Source of the DNA: Streptomyces sp. WM6378
Lineage (GTDB): Bacteria > Actinomycetota > Actinomycetes > Streptomycetales > Streptomycetaceae
Assembly: GCF_001279695.1 (NCBI RefSeq)
Contig: NZ_LGDD01000212.1
Coordinates: forward strand, 1 to 64,000
Direction of reading: 5' to 3'
DNA: 64,000 nucleotides
In this document: positions 50,629 through 58,908 of the stretch, piece after piece
Layout: every line of letters starts with the position of its first letter
Position numbering within the stretch: the first letter of the stretch is position 1
The notes under the pieces: model-generated
Told to the model about the DNA's origin: nothing
Databases searched by the model: none
What the model saw: only the letters and a program-made list of their open reading frames with translations
Program-made: the position numbers and the translations under genes

Positions 50629-51322
50629 ATGTCCAAAGACCACGCCCGCAAGAACAAGGCCCGCCGCCTGCACAACCGCACCGGCGCCGCCTACACCTCG
50701 GCCGCCGCCGGAACCCTCCACGACCACCCGCGCATCAACCTGGCGCCCGCATCCGCCTCGCCCGGCGCTGACCGCAGCCGCAACTGCCTACGCCTCGGCC
50801 GCAGCCGGACCCCTCCACGACCACCCGATCATCAGCTTCGCTGCCGCCGACCCCGCCACCGACATGTCCTGCGCAAGTGCCTTCATCGCCGCGGTACGCG
50901 CCGGGTGTACCACCTGCCCGCCGCCTCTGAACCGCCGTCTACTCACACAGCCCAAGGTGCTGGACGCCCTGGAGGACGTGATGATCCTCGCTGCGGGCAT
51001 GGGCTGGGAAGCAATCAAACGCTGGCCGAGCGGACCGCAGGGCCGCGTGGACCAAGTCGTCTACGTATTCGGGCCCGGCCTTCCCGAAAACCGCGTACGG
51101 GAGGCACTGCGGGCTATGCCGGTTCTGCGTGCCGTGCCGACCGACAGTGTGAACCTGGTGCGCGAAGGTCACTTGCGTGTTCTGCTGCCCATCCACCGTG
51201 ACTACGGCGAGCAGGCGGTGCGCGCCATCTGGGATTCCGTCGCGCGCCATCCTTCGGAGCAGGCCGTGGCCGAAGCCGCAGCTGCCTACTGTGCACGGAT
51301 TGGCTCTCCCCGCACCGCGTGA
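50629..51322 (+). pseudogene. Frameshifted gene with a repeated SAAAG-LHDHP motif
   Basis: The ATG at 50629 starts a basic, gene-like sequence (SKDHARKNKARRLHNRTGAA, then YTSAAAGTLHDHP). The adjacent frame continues with a second copy (TAYASAAAGPLHDHPII) and a convincing protein to 51322, including LTQPKVLDALEDVMILAAGM and VNLVREGHLRVLLPIHRDYG. A single frameshift between about 50740 and 50790 joins the parts. It may be a broken gene, a sequence error or programmed frameshifting between the two repeats. The family is unknown. Confidence 0.5.
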
Positions 51323-51327
51323 CCACA

Positions 51328-51355
51328 GGCGCCCGCCTTGACCCGGGCGGGCGCC
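51328..51355 (+). terminator. Terminator
   Basis: A 10-bp stem, GGCGCCCGCC with GGCGGGCGCC, and an 8-base loop, 5 bases after the stop at 51322. Confidence 0.75.
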
Positions 51356-51483
51356 ACCTTGCGGAAGCCCCACGCCGGCGGTGGCGCCGGTCGCGGTGGT
51401 GATGGCGTCCATGCCCGGCTTAACGCCCGGAACTGGCGGTGCGGAACGCCGCAGGCCGGGGAGCTCGCGATCCGCGTCGCGGA

Positions 51484-51903
51484 TTATCGGCCGAGTTCGT
51501 CCAGGCCCAGCCAGATGAACAGCACGGCCAGCAGCGTGAAGCAGCCGGTGATCGTGATGCCGAAGAGGTGCCCGAACAGCGGGGACCACGCTCCGCCCTG
51601 GCCCATGACGGTGGCGGTCCTCTCTGGGTTCCTCCCGGGCCGGTAGCGGACCGTCACCGCCTGGCCCTGCGCCATGAACGCGGCATCTTCCTCGAACTCT
51701 AGGTACCGACCGTCCGCCGTGGTGAACCCGTAGACGTGGTGCCAATGGGTGTTGCCTTCGCTGGAGTACCGGCGCACGCACACGCCGTCGGCGACCAGTC
51801 CGCCGAACACCGAGCGCAGCCGGTCCGCCAGCTGCCGCACCAGGACGGCACACAGCAAACCGAACGTGGCCAGACCGATCAGACCTATTACCAGGAGCTC
51901 CAT
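51484..51903 (-). CDS. DUF3592-type membrane protein
   Basis: A 139-residue protein with an N-terminal transmembrane helix (about 3-24), a beta-rich extracytoplasmic domain (RYSSEGNTHWHHVYGFTTAD, then VTVRYRPGRNPERT) and a C-terminal helix (about 112-134). The V(T/R)YxPxxP strand and this topology fit DUF3592. The function is unknown. It stands alone on this strand after the next operon. Confidence 0.65.
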   Translation of the reverse strand: MELLVIGLIGLATFGLLCAVLVRQLADRLRSVFGGLVADGVCVRRYSSEGNTHWHHVYGFTTADGRYLEFEEDAAFMAQGQAVTVRYRPGRNPERTATVMGQGGAWSPLFGHLFGITITGCFTLLAVLFIWLGLDELGR

Positions 51904-52020
51904 CGGCGCAGGCTAGACGCCTGGTGCCCGACACCTCCAGCACGGATGTCGATCCCAACGGCGGCGCCCCGCCGCCCTGGGCGGCCAACGACCGCAGGGG
52001 CGACGGGGCGCGGGCCGGCG

Positions 52021-54549
52021 TCAGCTGCTTCCCGTGGCCGTTGGCGTCGTGGCGGTGCGCTTCAGGGCGCTGTGCACCATCGTGCCGAGTTCCTCCTGGA
52101 CCGGCCTGACCCGCTCGTCGTTCCAGGTGGACGGCGCGAAGAGGAGCTCCTCGAAGGCCTCGCGCTGGGCCACCGTGCACAGCCCGACGACCCCGTGGCC
52201 GCGCAGAGCGGCAGCTGTCTCGGCGACGGCTTCGGGCTCGCCCACGGACCGGTACATGTTGATGATCACGGCCACGGGCGTCTGCGGCTCCAGACCCAGA
52301 GCTCGGACTTCGCGCAGCAGGGACTTGGCCGTTTCCTCGCCGGTGGCGGGCCGCTGCCGGCGCTCGATCATGTCGTCGAAGTCGTGGACCCGCGCGGCGT
52401 CACTCCGCGCCCCTGCCAGCCACAGCCCGGTGACTGCTTCCCAGTCCACCCCTGCGGCCGTGACCGGGGCGAGGGAGGCGATGAACTGGCGGCGCAGCTC
52501 AGGAAGTTCGGCCTCGTCGGGCGCGAACGGCTCCTGCTCGTCCTGCTCCAGGCGGCGGTGATGCTCCGCCCAGTGGTTGCGGACCTCGGACCACACCTCG
52601 CCGTGCCGGCGGGCACCCTCGGCCTCGACCGCAGTGAGGAAGGATGCCCGTTCCACGTCCCGGGCAGACGGATCGCGGTCAGGGGCGGGCGGGAGCGAGC
52701 CGGTGCCCTCCAGGGACCGGGCGGCCGCCGGCGCATCCCACCACTCGTCGCCCGTCACCGCATCGGCCAGGGACGCGAACCCCTCGGTGTTGTGCGGTCC
52801 GTGCGTGTGGAAGCGGGCGTCGAGAACCGCCATCACGGTCTGTGCCGCGGGCCGGGGCAGGTACGCGGCATCGAGACGCAGACGAGCGGCGAACCGGGCA
52901 TCGAGCCACCGCGTCAGCATCGCGGTGCGCCAGGTCTGACGCTCCTCGGCACTGGCCGCACGCGGCTGCAGGTCCTGCCCGGCCGCCACGAGGAACTCGG
53001 AAGTCCGCTTGGCCAGTTCGTCGAGCGTGGAGCCGTCTGCGCTGAGGCGCTGCAGGTTCCGCATCCGGTTGTGCGCGATCCAGGAGTCGCGTACCGCGTC
53101 CCAGTGCTCCGGGTGCCGGCGCTGCCCCTCGGGGGTGATGAAGTCCAGGAAGTGGCGCCGCCACGAGTCGAGCGGGGCTGCGTCTTCCGGCGGCAGAAGG
53201 TCGTCGGGGTGTCCGGGTCCCCAGTGGGATCCGAAGTCCCACCACTCCTCGACGTCCTCGGCATCGTCGGTGTCCCAGACGTCTACCTCGTCGGGGGCTT
53301 CGAGCCGGACCATGGCGTAGAAGAAGAACTCGCGGTCCAGCGCCGCAAGCAGCCGGTCGGCGTCGGCCGGCTCCACCGAGGGGCCCCGCCACTGCCCGAA
53401 GGCCTCGCCCAGCGCGGCGAACACCCGAACCTGCTCGGGCCGTGTGTCGACGACGTCGACCCGTACCCAGTCCCGGCCGCGGTAGTGGTCGGTGAACACG
53501 GTCAGGTCGGCGGCCGGGAGCCCGGCGAGCTCGGCCGGCGTGCGATTGCCCACGTCCAGGACGACGACCTCGCCGCGGCTGGTCGCCTCCGCGGCGCGCG
53601 CATCCAGGTTCTCTCCGAAGTAGCCGTGCGCGGCGGCCATCAGCCGGCCGCCGGAGGCCGGCGCGAACGGCTCGTGCCACACCGCCGTCTCATCGGCCGC
53701 GTCCTTCGCTACGTGCCGCAGCATCGCCTCGTCGGTCACCAGGGCCACGGTGCGCCCGGCGCGGGTCAGCCCGTAGGCGATCTGGACGCTCATGGTGCTG
53801 CAGCCGGTCCCGCCTTTCGTCGAGCGGACGTGCACGATCTGCGGGCGCCGGGCGAGCGGTCCGTGTGGGCGCGGCATCAGGGCGGACTCATCACCGGCCA
53901 GCTCGGCGAGTGTGGGCTCCCGGGTCGACCACGCGGCCGCGACTTCTTGGGCGAGTAGAGGACGGCGCAACGCGCGGCTCCAGGCGGGCGCCGTTTCAGC
54001 GAGGGAGACGTCGATGACACGGCGGGGGGTGTCCTCGAACACGGTGCCGTCCTGGTCCCACAGCGGCAGCAGGCCGGCCTGCGTGCACAGGCGGGCGGCC
54101 TCCCGTACGTCGCGGGGCTGAGCGGCGAGCTGGACCTGAGCCGCGGCGCGCACCCGGGCCAGCGTCAGGTACTTGCCGTTGCGGACCCAGCGCAGCCCGG
54201 CCACGCCGGCGACGGTCGAGATGGCCTCGTCCGTACGGCTGGGCAACAGGCGGGCCAGGACCTCGGCCTCGTACCCGGGCGCCGGCCACAGCCTGAGCTC
54301 GTCGTTGGGTCCCGGGCTGGCCTTGGCGATGCCGAACAGGGTGCCGGCCGCGGTGATCGGGCCGAAGGGGACGCTGCGGCGGGTGAGGGCGAACAGGAGG
54401 GAGGCTTCGAGGAGTTGCTGCTCGGTGGAGGCGGCGTCGGGGGCCAGGCCGTGCAGGAGGCCGTGGGCCTTGATCCAGGAGGTCGCCTGGGCGTGGTTCT
54501 CGCCGGTTACGGCGGCGCGGGCGACGGCGTTGCGGTCGGCTTTCGCCAT
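52021..54549 (-). CDS. Large ParA-like protein lacking the P-loop lysine
   Basis: An 842-residue protein. A ParA/MinD-type core is recognisable in the middle: QIVHVRSTKGGTGCSTMSVQ (about 237-256), with the deviant P-loop KGGTGCST having Cys in place of the second Lys. VVVLDVGNRTPAEL gives a Walker B-like strand with the expected Asp, and DLTVFTDHY follows. The N-terminal roughly 235 residues are an unknown helical domain and the C-terminal roughly 500 an acidic, Trp-rich helical region with repeated (E/D)HWDAVRDSW-like segments. Probably it does not hydrolyse ATP in the standard way. It may be a partition- or transfer-linked scaffold. Confidence 0.7.
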   Translation of the reverse strand: MAKADRNAVARAAVTGENHAQATSWIKAHGLLHGLAPDAASTEQQLLEASLLFALTRRSVPFGPITAAGTLFGIAKASPGPNDELRLWPAPGYEAEVLARLLPSRTDEAISTVAGVAGLRWVRNGKYLTLARVRAAAQVQLAAQPRDVREAARLCTQAGLLPLWDQDGTVFEDTPRRVIDVSLAETAPAWSRALRRPLLAQEVAAAWSTREPTLAELAGDESALMPRPHGPLARRPQIVHVRSTKGGTGCSTMSVQIAYGLTRAGRTVALVTDEAMLRHVAKDAADETAVWHEPFAPASGGRLMAAAHGYFGENLDARAAEATSRGEVVVLDVGNRTPAELAGLPAADLTVFTDHYRGRDWVRVDVVDTRPEQVRVFAALGEAFGQWRGPSVEPADADRLLAALDREFFFYAMVRLEAPDEVDVWDTDDAEDVEEWWDFGSHWGPGHPDDLLPPEDAAPLDSWRRHFLDFITPEGQRRHPEHWDAVRDSWIAHNRMRNLQRLSADGSTLDELAKRTSEFLVAAGQDLQPRAASAEERQTWRTAMLTRWLDARFAARLRLDAAYLPRPAAQTVMAVLDARFHTHGPHNTEGFASLADAVTGDEWWDAPAAARSLEGTGSLPPAPDRDPSARDVERASFLTAVEAEGARRHGEVWSEVRNHWAEHHRRLEQDEQEPFAPDEAELPELRRQFIASLAPVTAAGVDWEAVTGLWLAGARSDAARVHDFDDMIERRQRPATGEETAKSLLREVRALGLEPQTPVAVIINMYRSVGEPEAVAETAAALRGHGVVGLCTVAQREAFEELLFAPSTWNDERVRPVQEELGTMVHSALKRTATTPTATGSS

Positions 54550-54759
54550 GATGTCCCGAATTCTCGGCGTGGCTCCCGGACCGGCACGCCGTGAGTGGGC
54601 GCAGCAAAGTCAGCTCACTGTGAGGATCTCCCCCTTAGCGCCCTCAAGCGCATACGCGGGTCCGGGCCGCGATGCGAGGCGGGTGGCAGCAGGTCTGCCC
54701 GCCCGTCATCGTAGCGGCCTGCGGGCCGGACGTACCGGCGGCCGCGATGGATCGAGGGC

Positions 54760-54945
54760 TCAGAATCCGAATTCGCCGCCCCGGGCGGAGATCCGGGCGG
54801 CGGTCGGTGCCAGGGCGGCCTTGACGAGGACCTCGTCGCGGGCATCGCCCCATGTCTCGGCATCGGGCACCTGGCGGACGCCGGCCGCGACGAGAGCGTT
54901 GCGGATGCCGTGCAGGAGGCCGGGCGCGGCGGGCGTGCTGCTCAT
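54760..54945 (-). CDS. Small hypothetical protein
   Basis: A 61-residue helical protein (GLLHGIRNALVAAGVRQVPD, EVLVKAALAPTAARI). The ATG at 54945 is preceded by GAAGGACGGA, the same leader as before the gene at 56883. No family is known. It lies between the ParA-like gene and the next unknown operon; bases 54550-54759 hold nothing clear. Confidence 0.5.
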   Translation of the reverse strand: MSSTPAAPGLLHGIRNALVAAGVRQVPDAETWGDARDEVLVKAALAPTAARISARGGEFGF

Positions 54946-55069
54946 GGGAGGTCCGTCCTTCGGGCCGACGGGCGCCGGCGGGCCCGCTCCACGAGCCCCG
55001 CCCGCACGTGGGCTCCACCGTCGTGTTGTTCCCTAAGTTCTCGTGTCAGGGACCGCCGAAGGGGCGGGC

Positions 55070-55963
55070 TCACCCTGCGCCGCCAAGCAGTTCGCCATCC
55101 AGCGTCGCCAGGCGGAGCCGAGCCCGTTGTGGAACCAACTGGCGCCCTGGCACCGGCCAGTCGTCGGCTCGCATTCCGTAGACGGGCGGCTGCCACTGGT
55201 CCCCGAGGACGTGCCGGTACACGACCTCCCACTCGGAATCGAAGTAGCACGGCATGAGACCGCCCTGGTTCGGGATCGGCTCGGGGGCGCGCTTGTTCGG
55301 CTCCACAAGCTGGCGCCGCACACGTTCGAGTTCGGCGCGGTGCCGGTTGCAGTACCAGCGGACCTTGTGCCAGCCGGTCTCTGGCAGCTTCTCGATCGCG
55401 TAGGCGCTGGCCTCACTGCCACACACCCCGAGCCGGTTTCGAAAGTCCTCATCGGAACCCCCACCCGGTCGGCCCGCCGCGGCGGTCGGCCTCTCTTCCT
55501 CATTCCCGAAGGGGCTTTCGCCGGTGGCGCCGAGGTCGATCGGCGGGCTGAGCGGCGACTGGTGTGCAGAGGCGTACTTGTCCCGGTAGGGGCGCAGCCT
55601 GGGGGCGGAGCACAGTTTGTAGAGGTCGCCGTCGTGGCGGTGGCTGTAGAGGGCGGGGGACACGTAGCGGGGGGCGTCCTTGGCGACGAGTTCGGCGATG
55701 CGCCAGCGGCCGGTCCTGCTCTTGCCGAGGGCATCCCGGGCGATGGCCCAGACGCCGCGTTCGCCGTCGCGCGGGGTGGTGAGGGCGTACGCAAGGGCCA
55801 GAAGGAGCTCCTTCGACTCGTGGTCGGCGCGTACGTCTTGGAAGATGCGGCGGGCGAGCATGCCGAGTTCGGCATCCCCGCTGCCGCCGTCTCCGTCCTT
55901 CCGCTTGCGCTGGGGGCCGGGCGGGAGTTGGTGGGCGTGGGCGAGGTGGAGAGCGGCAGCCAT
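55070..55963 (-). CDS. Hypothetical protein with Cys/His motif
   Basis: A 297-residue soluble protein. The N-terminal half is helical (LARRIFQDVRADHESKELLL) with Trp and Arg-rich parts. The C-terminal half includes GVCGSEA (about 180) and WYCNRHRAELERV (about 202-214), which together could make a zinc site. No family is recognised. It is downstream of and close to the 31-residue ORF and the 56059 gene, so it is in the same operon. Confidence 0.65.
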   Translation of the reverse strand: MAAALHLAHAHQLPPGPQRKRKDGDGGSGDAELGMLARRIFQDVRADHESKELLLALAYALTTPRDGERGVWAIARDALGKSRTGRWRIAELVAKDAPRYVSPALYSHRHDGDLYKLCSAPRLRPYRDKYASAHQSPLSPPIDLGATGESPFGNEEERPTAAAGRPGGGSDEDFRNRLGVCGSEASAYAIEKLPETGWHKVRWYCNRHRAELERVRRQLVEPNKRAPEPIPNQGGLMPCYFDSEWEVVYRHVLGDQWQPPVYGMRADDWPVPGRQLVPQRARLRLATLDGELLGGAG

Positions 55964-55966
55964 CGG

Positions 55967-56062
55967 TCAGGCCTCCGGGAGTGCCGTGCCGTACGGGCCG
56001 GTGAGCAGGACGTTGATCGTCTCGTAGAGGTCGGTGTGCTCGGTGATGGTCGGGTCGGTCAC
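55967..56062 (-). CDS. 31-residue ORF coupled to its neighbour
   Basis: A GTG at 56062 overlaps the stop of the preceding gene (GTGA). The frame (TDPTITEHTDLYETINVLLT, then GPYGTALPEA) ends 3 bases before the ATG of the next gene. The sequence has normal codon bias. It is too short for family assignment, but its tight fit in the operon suggests that it is translated. Confidence 0.5.
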   Translation of the reverse strand: MTDPTITEHTDLYETINVLLTGPYGTALPEA

Positions 56063-56883
56063 AGCGGCCGCCCGTCGCAGTCGACGTAGCCGTCGGCGGA
56101 GTGGTGCGGCTCGATGCACCCGGCGTGCGCCTCCTCGTGATCGTCCAGGGGGGCCGCCGGTCGGAGGTCGTAGAGGCGGCAGGCCGCGTCCCACAGGTTG
56201 TCCGCCGTCACCGTGCCCAGGTGCGCGACGAGTTCGTCGTACAGGTCGGTAGTGCCGTTGGCGGCTTCCCAGGCGTCCATGGCGTCGGCGACCTCCTCCG
56301 GCGTACGGGGCACGCTCACGGCCTCCTGGTCGTCGGCGGGGGCGGGGGTCCAGCGCCGCGAGGCGTCGATCTGACCGTCCGGGCCGAGGACGAAGGTGGC
56401 CCGGGTCCTTCCCAGGCCACCGGGGGGCAGTCCCAGGTCCCCGGCCTGCTGGGCATGAGGGAGGAGCCGGTCCAGGGCGGCCCGGAAGATGAGGACGTTC
56501 TCGCCGGTCATCTGGTAGGCGATGGCCTTCTGCCGGCTCGGGTTGTCGGGGTCGTAGACCGGAGTGATGGGCTCAGGCGTGCCCTGGGGCCACCAGCCCT
56601 CGCGTAAGCCGCGGGTGACGGCCCGCGACAGCGCGATGCGCGGCTCGCACAGCGAGCCGAAGATGGGGCGCAGGTCGTCGGCGTCAGCCATGCCGTCGGC
56701 ATAGATGACGTGCTGGGCGAAGTGGCGGGCCGCGCCGGCCAGCGAGGTCAGGTAGGTCTCGGCGCGGTCGACGCTCCAGCCGGTGTCGACGGTGGTGACG
56801 GTCAGCTCCGCGCGGTGCTCGGCGGCGAGGACGACCAGCTTCTCGGCGAACTCCTGGTCCGCCCCCTCGATGGCGATCTTCAT
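56059..56883 (-). CDS. Hypothetical protein
   Basis: A 274-residue acidic protein. It starts MKIAIEGADQEFAEKLVVLA (alpha/beta), with helical regions and a C-terminal part rich in Asp and His (HEEAHAGCIEPHHSADGYVD, then CDG) that could bind metal. I do not recognise the family. The ATG at 56883 follows a GAAGGACGGA leader like that of 54945. It is upstream of the 31-residue ORF and the 55070 gene. Confidence 0.65.
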   Translation of the reverse strand: MKIAIEGADQEFAEKLVVLAAEHRAELTVTTVDTGWSVDRAETYLTSLAGAARHFAQHVIYADGMADADDLRPIFGSLCEPRIALSRAVTRGLREGWWPQGTPEPITPVYDPDNPSRQKAIAYQMTGENVLIFRAALDRLLPHAQQAGDLGLPPGGLGRTRATFVLGPDGQIDASRRWTPAPADDQEAVSVPRTPEEVADAMDAWEAANGTTDLYDELVAHLGTVTADNLWDAACRLYDLRPAAPLDDHEEAHAGCIEPHHSADGYVDCDGRPL

Positions 56884-56910
56884 TGGGATCCGTCCTTCGG
56901 GCCGGCGGGT

Positions 56911-57228
56911 TCAGAGGTTGATCAGGTCGCGGATCGCGTCGGGCAGCTGGGCGACGAGCTGGGGCCGGTCGAAGTAGTAGTCACGGATCCGGCCGGCGAG
57001 TTCGCGATCCACGGTGACCTCCTGCGGCGCCGCCGGCAGGCCGAGCGCGGTGCGTGCGGCGTCGTCTAGCTGGGCTGCGAGCGGCTGGTAGTCCCGTCCG
57101 TCCTCCTGGCCCATGAGCTGGTCGAAGGTGGGCCGGGGGCCGACCTTGGGGAGCGGGCCGACAGGCCGCATTGCGGGCTGGTCTGCCAGCCGCGAGTCGT
57201 GGGGAGCGGGCTGCCGCTGGTCTGTCAT
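56911..57228 (-). CDS. Hypothetical acidic protein, first gene of the operon
   Basis: A 105-residue soluble protein (PKVGPRPTFDQLMGQEDGRD, ELAGRIRDYYFDRPQLVAQL). I chose the ATG at 57228 because GGAGGA lies 4 bases upstream and because the promoter's predicted transcript start (about 57273) lies inside a longer reading. It is the first gene of an operon running 57228 to 55070, driven by a strong TTGACA/TAGACT promoter. The function is unknown. Confidence 0.65.
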   Translation of the reverse strand: MTDQRQPAPHDSRLADQPAMRPVGPLPKVGPRPTFDQLMGQEDGRDYQPLAAQLDDAARTALGLPAAPQEVTVDRELAGRIRDYYFDRPQLVAQLPDAIRDLINL

Positions 57229-57279
57229 GTCGTCCTCCATGTCCGGTGGTGAGTCTGGATGTTCCTCACCCTTCACATA

Positions 57280-57316
57280 AGTCTATTCATAAAACTAAAC
57301 AATGTCAAGTATTACG
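57280..57316 (-). promoter_or_regulatory. Promoter with third copy of the 22-bp repeat
   Basis: On the minus strand there is TTGACA (57308-57303), a 17-base spacer and TAGACT (57285-57280): an almost ideal housekeeping promoter. The -35 box lies within the 22-bp element CTAAACAATGTCAAGTATTA that recurs twice at 50276-50332. It probably drives the 57228-55070 operon, and the shared element suggests common control with the HicA-like gene. Confidence 0.75.
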
Positions 57317-57331
57317 AAAAAAGAGCAATGG

Positions 57332-58726
57332 CTAGTGGCGGCGGACCTCGTTCATGTCGACGAGCTGCACTACCACGCACTTGCGCCCCTTGATCGTCAC
57401 GTTCTCCTGGACACCTACGGACACCCAGTTCGAGCCGCTCTCGTGGAGCCGCTCCCGCTCCAGATTCCCGTACTGCGACACGTGCGCGACCGCGGCCCCG
57501 CGGCGAGAGACCATCTCGAACACCACGGCGTGGTCAGCCTCGCCGTACTGGCCGTTGTCCTCCCAGTCGGTCCGCGCGAAGTACTCACCGCCCGCCACCT
57601 CCGGGCAGTGCGAGGAGGAGAGGAACGAGGGGCTGTTGTAGCGGCTGCCGGCCGGGAAGGTCTCCCGCGCCCACTGCGCGACCCGGTTCCCCTTGCGGAC
57701 CTCCAGCGGGGGAGTGAACCCGCGGAAGGTGCGGTGCGGCACCTCGGCCGTGCCGGCTGAGCGGATCGCCGAGTTGATGTTCTCGGTGACCACTCGCATC
57801 GGCACGTCCATCTGCTCCGCCGGCTGGTCCAGGTCGTGCCCGTTATAGAGGTGGGCGTTGATCTGCCGGTACTTCGAGCCGGTGTACGTGCTGACCCAGT
57901 GATGCTGCTCGGAGTTGAGACCGGAGGCCCACGCCGACGACTCCGGGACCAGCGCACCGGCCCGATGCTCGTGCAGCTGATCGCGCTGAGGATCGCGGCC
58001 CAGGCCGTGCCGCTCCCACGGCCGGGCCGCCTGCCGGGCGCGCGCCGCGGCGATGATCTGCTCGGCGTGATCGGCGGGGACCCGGTCGTAGATGACCTGG
58101 CCGTTCTCGATCCGATACGGCCAGGGCGAGTCGGCCAGCGCCTGGTAGCGGCCCTGGTCGAGCCGGTTGAACACGACGCGTGCGTGCGGCGGTTCATCCC
58201 CGTTGGCCGGATACACCGTCGCGGACCCCGCGAAGTTGTCCCCGCGCCAGGCCACCGTCTGACCGCCGTCGGCGCGCGGTACGAACGTGGCGGCCCCGCC
58301 CGCCCCGCTGGCCCGCGCGAACGCGTCGGCGGCCCGGACGTGTTCGGGGTACTCCGGCAGCTGCGCCGCGCCCCACCCGTCATCGTCCGGCGCCGGGGCG
58401 GGCATGGCCCACGCGACACGGGGATCGGCGGCGTTGGGGTAACGCGGCGTCTGTTTGCGGTCCTTGAGCATGGTGCGCGTCGCGGCTGCGGACAGTTTCG
58501 CGTTGCCCGCATACAGCTTGGCCTGCTTGTCCTCACCGCTTTCGACGGCCTGACGGGTCTTTGCCTCCCACATCTGGGCCGTGGCGTACGCGCCGAGCGC
58601 GGGGTGCCCGGCGCCGGCCACCGCGACGTCCTTGCGCAGCGCGGTCGAGGCAGCGCGGCGCGCGGCCCGGACAGCCGGGTGAGACGAGCCGCACCTGCGC
58701 CCGCCCTTGGATTGCGACCTGCACAC
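57332..58726 (-). CDS. ADP-ribosyltransferase-like protein (copy 1)
   Basis: A 464-residue protein with an R-S-E type ADP-ribosyltransferase domain at the C-terminus. The Arg of TFRGF is at 335, the SxS region SFLSSS at 367-372, and the ExE motif NLERERL has E423 and E425. This combination is that of the exotoxin family modifying arginine. The N-terminus VCRSQSKGGRRCGSSH is the short Cys-containing module seen at the start of many actinobacterial plasmid and toxin proteins. A helical middle part links them. I chose the GTG at 58726 (AGGGAGGG upstream). Together with the next gene it shares the promoter element of the conjugation genes, so an effector delivered or used during transfer is likely. 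No immunity protein is evident. Confidence 0.72.
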   Translation of the reverse strand: MCRSQSKGGRRCGSSHPAVRAARRAASTALRKDVAVAGAGHPALGAYATAQMWEAKTRQAVESGEDKQAKLYAGNAKLSAAATRTMLKDRKQTPRYPNAADPRVAWAMPAPAPDDDGWGAAQLPEYPEHVRAADAFARASGAGGAATFVPRADGGQTVAWRGDNFAGSATVYPANGDEPPHARVVFNRLDQGRYQALADSPWPYRIENGQVIYDRVPADHAEQIIAAARARQAARPWERHGLGRDPQRDQLHEHRAGALVPESSAWASGLNSEQHHWVSTYTGSKYRQINAHLYNGHDLDQPAEQMDVPMRVVTENINSAIRSAGTAEVPHRTFRGFTPPLEVRKGNRVAQWARETFPAGSRYNSPSFLSSSHCPEVAGGEYFARTDWEDNGQYGEADHAVVFEMVSRRGAAVAHVSQYGNLERERLHESGSNWVSVGVQENVTIKGRKCVVVQLVDMNEVRRH

Positions 58727-58786
58727 CGGAAGCCCTCCCTTCCTCGCCCGCGACCCGCGGGGCTGCCCCGGACGGGCAGCAACGCG

Positions 58787-58815
58787 ATCTTGGAAGGGGT
58801 GGCCTGTGGACAGAG
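58787..58815 (-). promoter_or_regulatory. Shared transfer promoter element, copy upstream of ART 1
   Basis: On the minus strand: TCTGTCCACAGGC, 9 bases, CAAGAT, about 60 bases before the GTG at 58726. It has the same core and spacing as upstream of tcpC and tcpA, and the same CAAGAT box as the second ART copy. Confidence 0.65.
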
Positions 58816-58855
58816 ACCCAGGACCGGCGCAGGTCAGAGCAGCGCGAACAACCTG

Positions 58856-58878
58856 AAGGCCGGCACGGGACCGGCCTT
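58856..58878 (-). terminator. Terminator after ART copy 2
   Basis: An 8-bp stem, AAGGCCGG with CCGGCCTT, loop CACGGGA, 31 bases after the stop of the second ART gene. It separates that gene from the promoter of the first. Confidence 0.65.
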
Positions 58879-58908
58879 CCACCGCATCCGCATCCATAGC
58901 GTCCGGAT

